DNA from: Calditrichales bacterium MX18-03
GTDB lineage: Bacteria > Bacillota > Clostridia > Lutisporales > Lutisporaceae
Length of the DNA: 64,000 bases
Direction: 5' to 3'
NCBI GenBank assembly: GCA_021083345.1
Contig: JAJGRE010000001.1
Location: 806,001 to 870,000 of the forward strand
The notes under the pieces are model-generated. The model made no database searches. It worked only from the letters and a program-made list of their open reading frames with translations, and had not been told where the DNA came from. The position numbers and the translations under genes are program-made. This document shows, piece after piece, positions 19,326 to 26,661 of this stretch. The first letter of the stretch is position 1; each line of letters begins with the position of its first letter.

Positions 19326-19337
19326 AATGATCTCCAC

Positions 19338-20669
19338 CTATCTTTCTACCGACAAAGGCTGATTTAAAATATTTACACGTCCAACAGTCAATTTTAGGTT
19401 AGGGTTATTAGGTTCCGCAGTACCTGCAACACGCAGTTCTATATCCTCAGAGTACCATTGCCCCAACGCAAGGAGCTTGCCATTATCCCTTTCCTTCAAT
19501 CTGCTTAACGCATTTTGAGAGGTCGGTGGCAAATATCTAAATATAACTGTCCCTCGCACATAGAAAAGACCTTGATCACCGTATACAAGGTCGGTATTTG
19601 TATAAAAGGTAGTCTCCTGAATGACTTTGTTGTCTATGTAATATTTAATGATCCTTGGTACATCTTGTCTATAATGAGCCGCAGGGATAATATCTTTTAC
19701 CTTATTCGGATAAGTCTTTTCAACCGTCCTATAGTCTATATTCCAGTCAGCTGCAATATAATCCCGGGCCAATTTTACCACATGCTCAACCAGTTGCTCC
19801 GGCGTATAATTATAGTACTTTAGATAAACGCTTTTCTCGGTATATTCATACAAATCTTCGTTTGCCTGCTCCATCGTCCTGCCATCAAGGTTCTTTGGGT
19901 CACTCATCAGCCGTTCATACATATCCAGTGGCATTGAGATTCTTTCCTGCTTTTCCATCTTAGCAACGAAGCCTGATGGGTCTGCCTTATACTCCAGCAT
20001 TCTTGCGATAACCACAGCAGCTTCTGCCCGGGTCGAGTGGGAGCCTGGCCGGAACAGGCGCTTTTCGCCATCCAATACTCCCCTTGCCAAGTATTCTTCA
20101 AAGAGCTTGGTAAACACACCGTTGGACTCAGTATCAAAGAAAGGATTCTCGCCTGCAGAGGGCTGTAGCTGCAGCGCCTTGTACATCATCATGAACATGT
20201 CTTTGCGCGTGATCGGTGCTTCCGGAAAAAACTTGCCACCCAGCTCGTCGAGAGATATAACGCCGTTCCGCAGAGCAGTCTCAACATAGACCGATGCCCA
20301 ATGTGCCCTGCCATGCTCTAGCGGCTTGATATCATCGAAACTTATGCTGTCAACCTTCTTATACCCCATGGCCTGCACCAGCATTTTGACAAACTGCGCC
20401 CGGGTGACTGTGCCTTTGGGGTTAAATGTGCCGTCCGGCATCCCGTCGATGATCATCAAAGAGTTGAGCTTGCCGACATACTCCGCAAACCAATCTGATT
20501 CCTTGACATCCTTGAATCTTTCCGCTGCGTAGCTTACAAAGCTCACCATGAGCTTTCCCAGCCCTTTCAGCGCATCCTGCACCCCATTCATCCCCGTATC
20601 GCCGTAAGCGCTGATACTTGAAGCCATTATAGTAAGTACAATAACCAGACACATGATTCTTTTCTTCAT
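19338..20669 (-). CDS. S-layer homology (SLH) domain protein
   Basis: A protein of 443 residues. The ATG at 20669 has GGAGGG 6 nt upstream. A signal peptide (CLVIVLTIMASSISAYG) is followed by three SLH domains: FKDVKESDWFAEYV with a TRAQFVKMLVQAMGY end, a second with ITRKDMFMMMYKALQ, and a third with RAEAAVVIARMLEYK (together about residues 55-240). SLH triplets bind pyruvylated secondary cell-wall polymers and fix proteins to the wall. The C-terminal about 200 residues are not recognised. It heads the transcription unit that also makes the MucBP/PKD and vWA/PKD proteins and is probably their wall anchor or assembly partner. Confidence 0.92.
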   Translation of the reverse strand: MKKRIMCLVIVLTIMASSISAYGDTGMNGVQDALKGLGKLMVSFVSYAAERFKDVKESDWFAEYVGKLNSLMIIDGMPDGTFNPKGTVTRAQFVKMLVQAMGYKKVDSISFDDIKPLEHGRAHWASVYVETALRNGVISLDELGGKFFPEAPITRKDMFMMMYKALQLQPSAGENPFFDTESNGVFTKLFEEYLARGVLDGEKRLFRPGSHSTRAEAAVVIARMLEYKADPSGFVAKMEKQERISMPLDMYERLMSDPKNLDGRTMEQANEDLYEYTEKSVYLKYYNYTPEQLVEHVVKLARDYIAADWNIDYRTVEKTYPNKVKDIIPAAHYRQDVPRIIKYYIDNKVIQETTFYTNTDLVYGDQGLFYVRGTVIFRYLPPTSQNALSRLKERDNGKLLALGQWYSEDIELRVAGTAEPNNPNLKLTVGRVNILNQPLSVER

Positions 20670-20707
20670 GATTATCCCTCCAATCATATTTATCTCCGAA
20701 AATTAAA

Positions 20708-20732
20708 GATAACCGGGCGATACCCGGTTATC
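20708..20732 (-). terminator. Intrinsic terminator after hicB
   Basis: GATAACCGGG (20708-20717) and CCCGGTTATC (20723-20732) form a perfect 10-bp stem with a 5-nt loop. Reading the - strand, TTTAATTTT follows. It separates the hicB/pilus side from the surface-protein unit. Confidence 0.85.
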
Positions 20733-20755
20733 ACTGTTTACATACTCTAATACTA

Positions 20756-21181
20756 TCATTTGAGGTCATTGGTTGGGACTTGGGTGATCCCTAGGTAATC
20801 CATCAACGCTGCCTGGAATACCTTAGAGTAATTCACCCCCTGAGCTTCAGCCATATCTTTCAGCCAAGCAGGTATAGTTAAGTTGGTTTTCACGGCCCTG
20901 TTGTCCAGCTCATTCCTTACGATATCCGGAAAAACAACTATTGGGGATATAATATATCCCGGCGCAGTCTCTGGATCTACATGCGGTGTCTTTGATGGAA
21001 CTGGTATTTCGTCTCCATCCTTTTCCATTCCGTAAATGTGCAGCCCTAATGCCTCTGCAGCCTGCTTCTGCGCATCCTCGAAGTCCTCCCCGCAGCTTAT
21101 GCAACCCGGAAGATCCGGAAAGTATACACTATACCCGCTCTCCGTCGGTTCAAACACTGCAAAATAAACCAATTTACGCAT
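20756..21181 (-). CDS. hicB: HicB-family antitoxin
   Basis: A protein of 141 residues. The ATG at 21181 has AGGAG 8 nt upstream. The N-terminal HicB fold is clear (YFAVFEPTESGYSVYFPDLPGC, then FEDAQKQAAEALGLHI). The C-terminus has a ribbon-helix-helix-like DNA-binding segment (KTNLTIPAWLKDMAEAQGVNYSKVFQAALMDYLG). HicB normally neutralises the HicA mRNA interferase and represses its own promoter. Only the last about 24 residues of a HicA survive upstream, so this antitoxin now lacks an active local partner. It may still act as a repressor, or protect against HicA toxins elsewhere. Confidence 0.93.
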   Translation of the reverse strand: MRKLVYFAVFEPTESGYSVYFPDLPGCISCGEDFEDAQKQAAEALGLHIYGMEKDGDEIPVPSKTPHVDPETAPGYIISPIVVFPDIVRNELDNRAVKTNLTIPAWLKDMAEAQGVNYSKVFQAALMDYLGITQVPTNDLK

Positions 21182-21216
21182 AAATATATCTCCTTCCATT
21201 TGTGCAGGCCAGGGCC

Positions 21217-21291
21217 TTATTTCAGCCCTGCCTGCCGTAGTATGTTGTTTAGTGTGCCGGGAGCAATGTCTCCTTTGCTCCCTCCTTGCAT
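21217..21291 (-). pseudogene. hicA: hicA toxin remnant (last 24 codons)
   Basis: The frame ends SKGDIAPGTLNNILRQAGLK and then a stop, which matches the conserved C-terminus of short HicA toxins (the pattern K-I-GTL-ILKQAGL). An in-frame TAA lies two codons before its first ATG, so the double-stranded-RNA-binding core with the catalytic histidine is missing. An intact HicA has about 60 residues. The order hicA then hicB is the normal one, so this is a decayed toxin in its original place. Confidence 0.75.
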
Positions 21292-21299
21292 TTCTAATT

Positions 21300-21339
21300 A
21301 TACGCCTAATTTATGCGTATATCAACTATTTATGCGTAT
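21300..21339 (-). promoter_or_regulatory. Candidate HicB operator: repeated ATTTATGCGTAT
   Basis: ATTTATGCGTAT occurs exactly at 21309-21320 and 21328-21339, 19 bp apart. ATACGC (21300-21305) and GCGTAT (21315-21320) form an inverted repeat. The position immediately before the hicA remnant fits the autoregulatory operator of a hicAB unit. Confidence 0.55.
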
Positions 21340-21422
21340 TATTTTTACGTATTTTTTAAATGTTTACAATGCTTTCTTTTGTGCTATACTATAGCAAATC
21401 TATGTCAAAGCTGACGCTTTCA

Positions 21423-21647
21423 TCATACCTCCATCACTTTCCGAAATGCCCGATAGACCTTCGGATCATACTTGTACCGCGCCTCCTCCTCCATCAAGGC
21501 CAAGGCCTGTACCTCGGCATATGCCTGCCGGTACGGCCGGTCGCTCGTCATGGCGTCGAAGCAATCGGCCACGGTAATGATCCTGGACGACAGCGGGATA
21601 CTCTCCCCCTTCCTGCCATAGTACCCGCTTCCATCGAAGTTCTCACC
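21423..21647 (-). pseudogene. C-terminal fragment of an HD-GYP domain protein
   Basis: The frame gives GENFDGSGYYGRKGESIPL, SSRIITVADCFDAMTSDRPYRQAY and then a stop. This is the C-terminal third of an HD-GYP cyclic-di-GMP phosphodiesterase domain. The HD metal residues and the GYP motif's upstream half are missing, so it cannot be active. It lies in a different frame from the CpaB-like gene and overlaps its last codons, which marks a recombination junction near 21647. Confidence 0.75.
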
Positions 21648-22291
21648 GACACCTCCAGCCTTCCGTTGGATTTCGCCCATGCAAGGAACTGGTCCTGCTC
21701 GGGCGTCACCTCAAAGGAGATCATCTTGGGCGCCGAAGCTCTCTCCCCATTGTCCAGCAGCTTACCGTTCTCATCGATAATAGCGGCAATCCGGATATTA
21801 TCCAGCCTGACGATGTTCAGATCCTCCACTTTATCTGCAGTCGGCGCAGCAGGGGCTGCCACTTCGTTCCTCACAAATAAAATGTCAACCCGCTGCCCGA
21901 CCAGGACCCACCACCCATTGGCCTGATCCGGCTTGAATTCCACCGAAAAAAGCCTGTTGTCCTTCTTCTCCATCTGTATCTGGTCCATCTCAAGGCTCAG
22001 TCCGGCACGGCTGGAAAGCACCATCTCGTTTGCCTCCAGGTCCGCCAGCGCCGTCTTTCCTATTAGCTCCGCCATGCTCCTCACCGATAGTGGATGGATC
22101 TCGCTGATATTGACGTTTTTGATTTGTAGCATATCCTCTGTAATCACCGTTTTGGCTGGTATCCCACCCCTTGTGAATACCACTCCGATTTCCGGTTCGT
22201 AATTTGAAAGTGATTTCACAAAAAGCACTTCGGCAACAAGCAGCACACCGATCAGCAGCATCATGGCAATTACAAGCTTTAGTCTTCTCAT
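21548..22291 (-). CDS. CpaB/RcpC-like SAF domain pilus assembly protein, altered C-terminus
   Basis: A protein of 247 residues. The ATG follows GGAGGGG. An N-terminal membrane anchor (RLKLVIAMMLLIGVLLVAEVLF) precedes an SAF domain (GIPAKTVITEDMLQIKNV, ALADLEANEMVLSSR) and an RcpC-like domain (VLVGQRVDILFV, FEVTPEQDQFLAWAKSNGRLEVSVR). CpaB-type proteins normally end about there. The last about 25 residues (GTMAGRGRVSRCRPG) are low in pattern and are encoded by HD-GYP DNA read in the wrong frame, so the natural end was replaced. The core domains are intact and the protein may still work. It is the last gene of the Tad part of the operon. Confidence 0.85.
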   Translation of the reverse strand: MRRLKLVIAMMLLIGVLLVAEVLFVKSLSNYEPEIGVVFTRGGIPAKTVITEDMLQIKNVNISEIHPLSVRSMAELIGKTALADLEANEMVLSSRAGLSLEMDQIQMEKKDNRLFSVEFKPDQANGWWVLVGQRVDILFVRNEVAAPAAPTADKVEDLNIVRLDNIRIAAIIDENGKLLDNGERASAPKMISFEVTPEQDQFLAWAKSNGRLEVSVRTSMEAGTMAGRGRVSRCRPGSLPWPIASTP

Positions 22292-22304
22292 AACCCCTCC
22301 ATAG

Positions 22305-22832
22305 TCAGTTATTAACCGGTATATCCGAGTCTACATGGACCTTCAGCTCTACAAAATCCTTCCCCACAGCCTGCAGGATCAGACCCCTATACAATGTAGG
22401 CCTGACCGGCACCGTGACAATAGAGTGGATCGACACCCTTTCCATGATGGTTCCGTTGGCACACGATACCGGGAATCCGCCAGCATATATGATAAGGGAC
22501 TCTATCTCCACAGGCCCTTCTGCTATGGAATTTTCCTTCGGGGTAAGATCGTCATTCAGTCTTAGGTTTTTTGCCAGCAGTTCCATATAGATAACATGGG
22601 CCTCTGCTTGCTCCGGTATGGTGACCGTTTTGCTGGTATCTGTGACTTTCATCGCGTAATAAGCGGAAACGTTGGTCATGTCAATGGCATCCTTTAGCAC
22701 CTGGCCTTTGGCAAGCATCACATACTTTTCCACCACTGCAGCAAATACAGGAAACAAAACAAATACCACAACGGCTGCAAACAGTACAATGTCCGTCACG
22801 ACACTTCCCTTTTTATTTGATACAAGCCTCAT
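22305..22832 (-). CDS. TadE-like pseudopilin
   Basis: A protein of 175 residues. The ATG at 22832 overlaps the upstream TGA by one base, with AAGG upstream. The N-terminus SNKKGSVVTDIVLFAAVVVF has a prepilin-type pattern of glycine, four residues and an acidic residue (G-SVVT-D), followed by a long hydrophobic helix. The rest is a beta-rich extracellular domain. It is a minor pilus subunit of the Tad apparatus by position and pattern. The usual +5 glutamate is replaced by aspartate, as in the adjacent pilin. Confidence 0.75.
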   Translation of the reverse strand: MRLVSNKKGSVVTDIVLFAAVVVFVLFPVFAAVVEKYVMLAKGQVLKDAIDMTNVSAYYAMKVTDTSKTVTIPEQAEAHVIYMELLAKNLRLNDDLTPKENSIAEGPVEIESLIIYAGGFPVSCANGTIMERVSIHSIVTVPVRPTLYRGLILQAVGKDFVELKVHVDSDIPVNN

Positions 22833-23203
22833 CAATTGACAACCTTCCTGGCAATGGTAGTCTTGTCATACCCCATTGCCACACTGGCATTCTGCCTTAT
22901 ATACAAGCCCACTACCCTGCTGTAGACATAATCCGCCTGCACATTCAGGTTAAGCGCTTCCCCGTATTTCACATTTTGCTGTGCTGAGATCACTACATTT
23001 ATAAACCCGTAGGACATGAGCCTTGCACGGAGAGCATTCTGCTCCGACATCGAAAGTCCACCCTCGTTCTCCATTTTCAGCTGGGCTTTCCGGCATTCGG
23101 CATTGAACTCGAATTTGGCTGACAAGGGTACGAAGTATTCAATCATAGACACCAGCATGACAATCAGTATGACCAAAGTAATTCCAAAGACGACAGCCCG
23201 CAT
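22832..23203 (-). CDS. Minor pilus protein with single N-terminal membrane helix
   Basis: A protein of 123 residues. GGAGGG lies just before the ATG. A hydrophobic helix (VVFGITLVILIVMLVSMIEYF) is followed by a soluble domain (MSEQNALRARLMSYGFINVVIS). No prepilin cleavage glycine is seen. Its position between the pilin and the TadE-like gene, with a one-base overlap to the latter, suggests a TadE/TadF-like minor component. No specific family was recognised. Confidence 0.7.
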   Translation of the reverse strand: MRAVVFGITLVILIVMLVSMIEYFVPLSAKFEFNAECRKAQLKMENEGGLSMSEQNALRARLMSYGFINVVISAQQNVKYGEALNLNVQADYVYSRVVGLYIRQNASVAMGYDKTTIARKVVN

Positions 23204-23218
23204 GGAACTCCCTCCTGC

Positions 23219-23461
23219 TTATGTGGTTGGGAAGATTTTGGTCGCAATCGTGTTTGTCCACCAGTTAGTCAATCCTGTCATCACAGTACCGGCAAAGGTC
23301 CGCAACTGGGGTATGACTACGAAAGCTGCAACAACAAGGGCTGCTGCAATTCCCAATATCTCATCTTTCCCTACAGCACCCCGTTGATTGGCTATCAGGC
23401 TCTTTACACGGACATAAACCTCCAAAGACTTCTGGTCCAGCTCTTTCATGATTTTTTTCAT
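23219..23461 (-). CDS. Flp-like major pilin (DUF6133-like)
   Basis: A protein of 80 residues. A charged leader (about residues 1-27) is followed by RGAVGKDEILGIAAALVVA, a prepilin-type cleavage site with glycine, four residues and aspartate, then a hydrophobic helix. Size and layout match Flp/Tad pilins. Short DUF6133 proteins in clostridial conjugative elements share the G-xxxx-D pattern. It lies directly downstream of tadC and upstream of the pseudopilin genes, as expected for the pilus fibre subunit. No prepilin peptidase gene is present in this window. Confidence 0.7.
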   Translation of the reverse strand: MKKIMKELDQKSLEVYVRVKSLIANQRGAVGKDEILGIAAALVVAAFVVIPQLRTFAGTVMTGLTNWWTNTIATKIFPTT

Positions 23462-23477
23462 TCATTGATCCCCTTTC

Positions 23478-24383
23478 TTAATTTATGAATATTTTGGTCA
23501 TTGCCTCCGATGCTTCCCGCATCATGGGTACGGCAATCATCACTATCACGATTGCCACGAAGAACACTACCGCCATGAAGCTTTTATTCTTGCAAGCATC
23601 GGTCTCGGCTTGGATTTGGTTGAAATACCTTGAAAACATAACTTGCTCCTGCTTCTCCAGGATGCTCTGGTTATCCCCGGAATCAATCCCTTGCTTTAGT
23701 GCGACACAGAGCGTATCCACCTCCTCAGTCTCAAAATTCGACTTCAGTTCTTTCAGTGCAAGGTCTATATTGTTAGTCCTGCCATATACTGCAGCAAACC
23801 GGATGAGCCCATCCCGCAGCTCTACATCGTCCACCACCTCGTATACCGTCCTGATGGCATTGGAGATGCCCACACCTGAAGAGATCTGATTATACAGGTA
23901 CTTGTAGATCTTGTAGGAAGCAAAGCGGAATTTTGAGGCAATCCTGTTCTTTTTCCTTCGGACGGTAAAACTCACGATGAATGAAGTATATATTGCCAGA
24001 GTGGTTGCCTTCCAATACTCGGGATAAGTGATCGTAAGTGTTAAAATTAAGATGACAGCAGGTACGATGTACTTCAGCAACAGATAGACTGCTGCTGCGT
24101 ATTCTCCCTTGTATCCTGCCTTCTTCAGCAGAGCCTTCGTATCTGTGTAAAAGCCGGAATTGGCTTTTGCGCTTTCCAACTGCTTGACCGACTGCTTCAG
24201 CGACTCAATGTAATTGCGGTATGCGCTCTTCTTCTCCCCCCTTCCGGCCTTTGCTTCCCGGATCCCCTTGTCAAAGATCCCCGCTACCTGCGTTTCCAGC
24301 AGCTTCAGGAGGATCCCGTTCAGGAAAAGCAGCACCAAGGAAAAATACTTGTATTCCAATGCGAATTGTACAACCTCCTGCAC
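23478..24383 (-). CDS. TadC-like pilus inner-membrane platform protein
   Basis: A protein of 301 residues. The GTG at 24383 is chosen because GGAGG lies 7 nt upstream; the open frame extends further but would overlap tadB deeply. It has membrane helices at the N-terminus (YFSLVLLFLNGILL), in the middle (LLKYIVPAVILILTLTI) and at the end (FMAVVFFVAIVIVMIAVPMM). The cytoplasmic part contains the T2SS F-type helix bundle (ISSGVGISNAIRTVYEVVDD, ALKQGIDSGDNQSILEKQEQ). TadB and TadC together form the platform on which CpaF acts. Confidence 0.85.
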   Translation of the reverse strand: MQEVVQFALEYKYFSLVLLFLNGILLKLLETQVAGIFDKGIREAKAGRGEKKSAYRNYIESLKQSVKQLESAKANSGFYTDTKALLKKAGYKGEYAAAVYLLLKYIVPAVILILTLTITYPEYWKATTLAIYTSFIVSFTVRRKKNRIASKFRFASYKIYKYLYNQISSGVGISNAIRTVYEVVDDVELRDGLIRFAAVYGRTNNIDLALKELKSNFETEEVDTLCVALKQGIDSGDNQSILEKQEQVMFSRYFNQIQAETDACKNKSFMAVVFFVAIVIVMIAVPMMREASEAMTKIFIN

Positions 24384-24394
24384 CCCATCCCCTC

Positions 24395-25375
24395 CTAGTG
24401 CTTGAAATCCGTTATCTTGGTGAATATATAAAAACCCGCTGCATAAAGCCCGGCAAAAAGTGTCAGCAGCCATTTGCCCTGAGTTGTGTCAAAGTAGTAC
24501 GCATATACTGCCGGTGATCTGAAGAACACGGCAGCAATGGCAACAACGCCCAGCATAGCGAGCACGATCGTCATCCTGTCCTGATAGGTCGATATCTTAC
24601 GCCGGTTGTATTCGCTTTCGATCTGGTAGAACTGCGCTTCCATACATCCTAAGAGCTTCAGGATGTCGCCCCTGTGCTTGACGCACTGCTTGATGTTCAG
24701 GACAAAGTCCTTGAACTGCTCATTGTCCACCTTGAGCTGCAGAATGTCCAGTGCTTTCACCGGATCCATCCCGCGTCTGACCTGGATGACTAGGTCCCTG
24801 GTGTAGGACCGCAGGGGCTCCCCGATCCCTGAGTCCACGGATTTTTCGAAGCCGTAGAAAATATCCTCCTTTACCGCACACCAGCGCAGCAGCACCGATA
24901 CATAGTAGGCCAGCTTCCGCCTCACCATTTCCGAGTTGTGCTTTGCCATCAAGTCCAGCAGCATGAAAGGCAACGTGGAAAGGATCAGGCACAAAACGGC
25001 AGAAGACGGGATGAACCGGACCATCCGGTACACCGGCCCGAAGCATCCCGCGAAGATGAAAGCCGAGGACAGCATCACCATATATATGTTCATGAAGGGC
25101 AGGTAGCGCCTGATGTTGGATTTGTCTACTAGGTGGAGCTCCATCCTTTCAGGCCAACTCATATCGATAGATACCGTCCGGGTATGCTTCTTTGCTTCCC
25201 GGTGCAACCGCCTCTCATTGTACTTGTCGCTGATATGGCCGATGCCGCTGCGGTAGGTGTCCTCCACCAGCGTCCTGACCCTGCCGGCATCCACGCCGCA
25301 GACCACCAGCCAGGCCATGTAGCAGCTCAGCAAGGCGATCAGTATGGCATTCCCAAGGATCATATATTCCATCAT
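24395..25375 (-). CDS. TadB-like pilus inner-membrane platform protein
   Basis: A protein of 326 residues. The ATG overlaps the CpaF stop codon by four bases (ATGA), so translation is coupled. It has an N-terminal helix (ILGNAILIALLSCYMAWLVV), a second helix near residue 110, and the T2SS F-type bundle (VQVRRGMDPVKALDILQLKV, IKQCVKHRGDILKLLGCMEAQF), with two closing helices (TIVLAMLGVVAIAAVFF, WLLTLFAGLYAAGFYIF). It is the partner of TadC. Confidence 0.82.
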   Translation of the reverse strand: MMEYMILGNAILIALLSCYMAWLVVCGVDAGRVRTLVEDTYRSGIGHISDKYNERRLHREAKKHTRTVSIDMSWPERMELHLVDKSNIRRYLPFMNIYMVMLSSAFIFAGCFGPVYRMVRFIPSSAVLCLILSTLPFMLLDLMAKHNSEMVRRKLAYYVSVLLRWCAVKEDIFYGFEKSVDSGIGEPLRSYTRDLVIQVRRGMDPVKALDILQLKVDNEQFKDFVLNIKQCVKHRGDILKLLGCMEAQFYQIESEYNRRKISTYQDRMTIVLAMLGVVAIAAVFFRSPAVYAYYFDTTQGKWLLTLFAGLYAAGFYIFTKITDFKH

Positions 25376-26661
25376 ACAGTCAGCCCCCTTCTCCGGAGCT
25401 TTTCTGACAGCTTTTGGCCCAGATCGCCATACTTCCTGAACTTACCGGTCAGCAGTCCATCCTTGTCCTCATGGTCAATATCGAAACGGTACAGGTAATT
25501 GTATCGAAAGGTATCCGTCACCGGATCGTAGCCCTCCACTTCAGCAATGTCGGTAACCTTGAAGCCTTTCATGTGGAAAATGATATCCACACTTTTGGCC
25601 ATCATCTCCTTTATGGTCCTCTCGCTCTCTGTGATGCCAGCACCCATGGACAGTGTCAGCATCCTGGGGAAGACATCCTCCACCCCCCAGGTATGCAAGG
25701 TGGCGCCGATCCGATGCCCGGTAAAGCCCGCCTTCACCGCCTCCCAGCACTCATCCCCGACGACCTCCCCAATGCAGTAGGTATCAAGCAGCATCGTCAA
25801 GCCGTCCTGCACTAGATTCCGCAGCGTGACAGGCCGTCCGCCTTCGCTGGCCTTCTTGATCTTCTGTATGATGCAGTTGGGCTTGTCCGGGTACAGCTCA
25901 CTGTCCGATTCCGTCACCAGCACCCGCTCCAGCTTTGGCATGTTGTTGATGAAAGACCTGAACATGGTCGTCTTGCCGGAGCCCCCTTTCCCACAAAACA
26001 CCGGGGATGCATCCGACTGCGCCAGCCTATATACCAGATCCGCCATCTCCTCCGTCAGCATACCAAGCCCTACCAGGTCATTCAGTGTGTAGCTCTCCTG
26101 CCGGTGCTTCCGGATGCTGAGCGCCGGACCTGATATGTTCCTGGGCCTGATAGAGGCGTTGATCCTCAGCCTCCTTTTTTCATCCGACACCCGGCAGTGG
26201 GTATCGTTTTCATTCAGGCTTCCGCCGTTCCGGATGATGATCAGCTTGCAGTAGGTTTCAAACATCTTTTCGCTGCCGAAGCTGATACCGATTTCCTGCT
26301 TCCGGCCGTTCACCTTGATGGTCCCATCGTTGAACCTCGTAAAATCAATATCAGAAATATGTTCATCAGCCAAAAACGCTTCCAATATCCCATAGCCGAA
26401 CATATAGGCAAATACCGCTTCGATCAGCTTCTCCCTGTCCAGCCCCACCCCCAACCTTTGCCTGTCGATTTTCTGGATAATGGCTTTCTGCAGCACCTTC
26501 TGCTCGATATGCCCGTTATCCGCCTCCGCCACCAGGAAAGGTGAATCCTTCAGCACATCAAAGGTGATGTCATCTACCAGCATGCTCATATCCAGGGCGC
26601 TTTTGTCCCTGCTTTCCACCACCTCTTCAATGGGTGTATGATAGGATTTAATTGCCGGCAT
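25372..26661 (-). CDS. CpaF/TadA family secretion ATPase
   Basis: A protein of 429 residues. The ATG at 26661 has GGAGG 11 nt upstream and overlaps the cpaE-like gene by 14 nt. The N-terminal domain (about residues 90-190) is followed by Walker A GKGGSGKTT (about residue 205), the Asp box (VLVTESDSELYP), Walker B (YCIGEVVGDE) and the His box (GATLHTWG). This family powers Tad pili and is related to VirB11 of type IV secretion. Tcp conjugation systems of Firmicutes usually lack a VirB11, so this enzyme could serve the pilus, the conjugation channel or both. Confidence 0.93.
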   Translation of the reverse strand: MPAIKSYHTPIEEVVESRDKSALDMSMLVDDITFDVLKDSPFLVAEADNGHIEQKVLQKAIIQKIDRQRLGVGLDREKLIEAVFAYMFGYGILEAFLADEHISDIDFTRFNDGTIKVNGRKQEIGISFGSEKMFETYCKLIIIRNGGSLNENDTHCRVSDEKRRLRINASIRPRNISGPALSIRKHRQESYTLNDLVGLGMLTEEMADLVYRLAQSDASPVFCGKGGSGKTTMFRSFINNMPKLERVLVTESDSELYPDKPNCIIQKIKKASEGGRPVTLRNLVQDGLTMLLDTYCIGEVVGDECWEAVKAGFTGHRIGATLHTWGVEDVFPRMLTLSMGAGITESERTIKEMMAKSVDIIFHMKGFKVTDIAEVEGYDPVTDTFRYNYLYRFDIDHEDKDGLLTGKFRKYGDLGQKLSEKLRRRGLTV

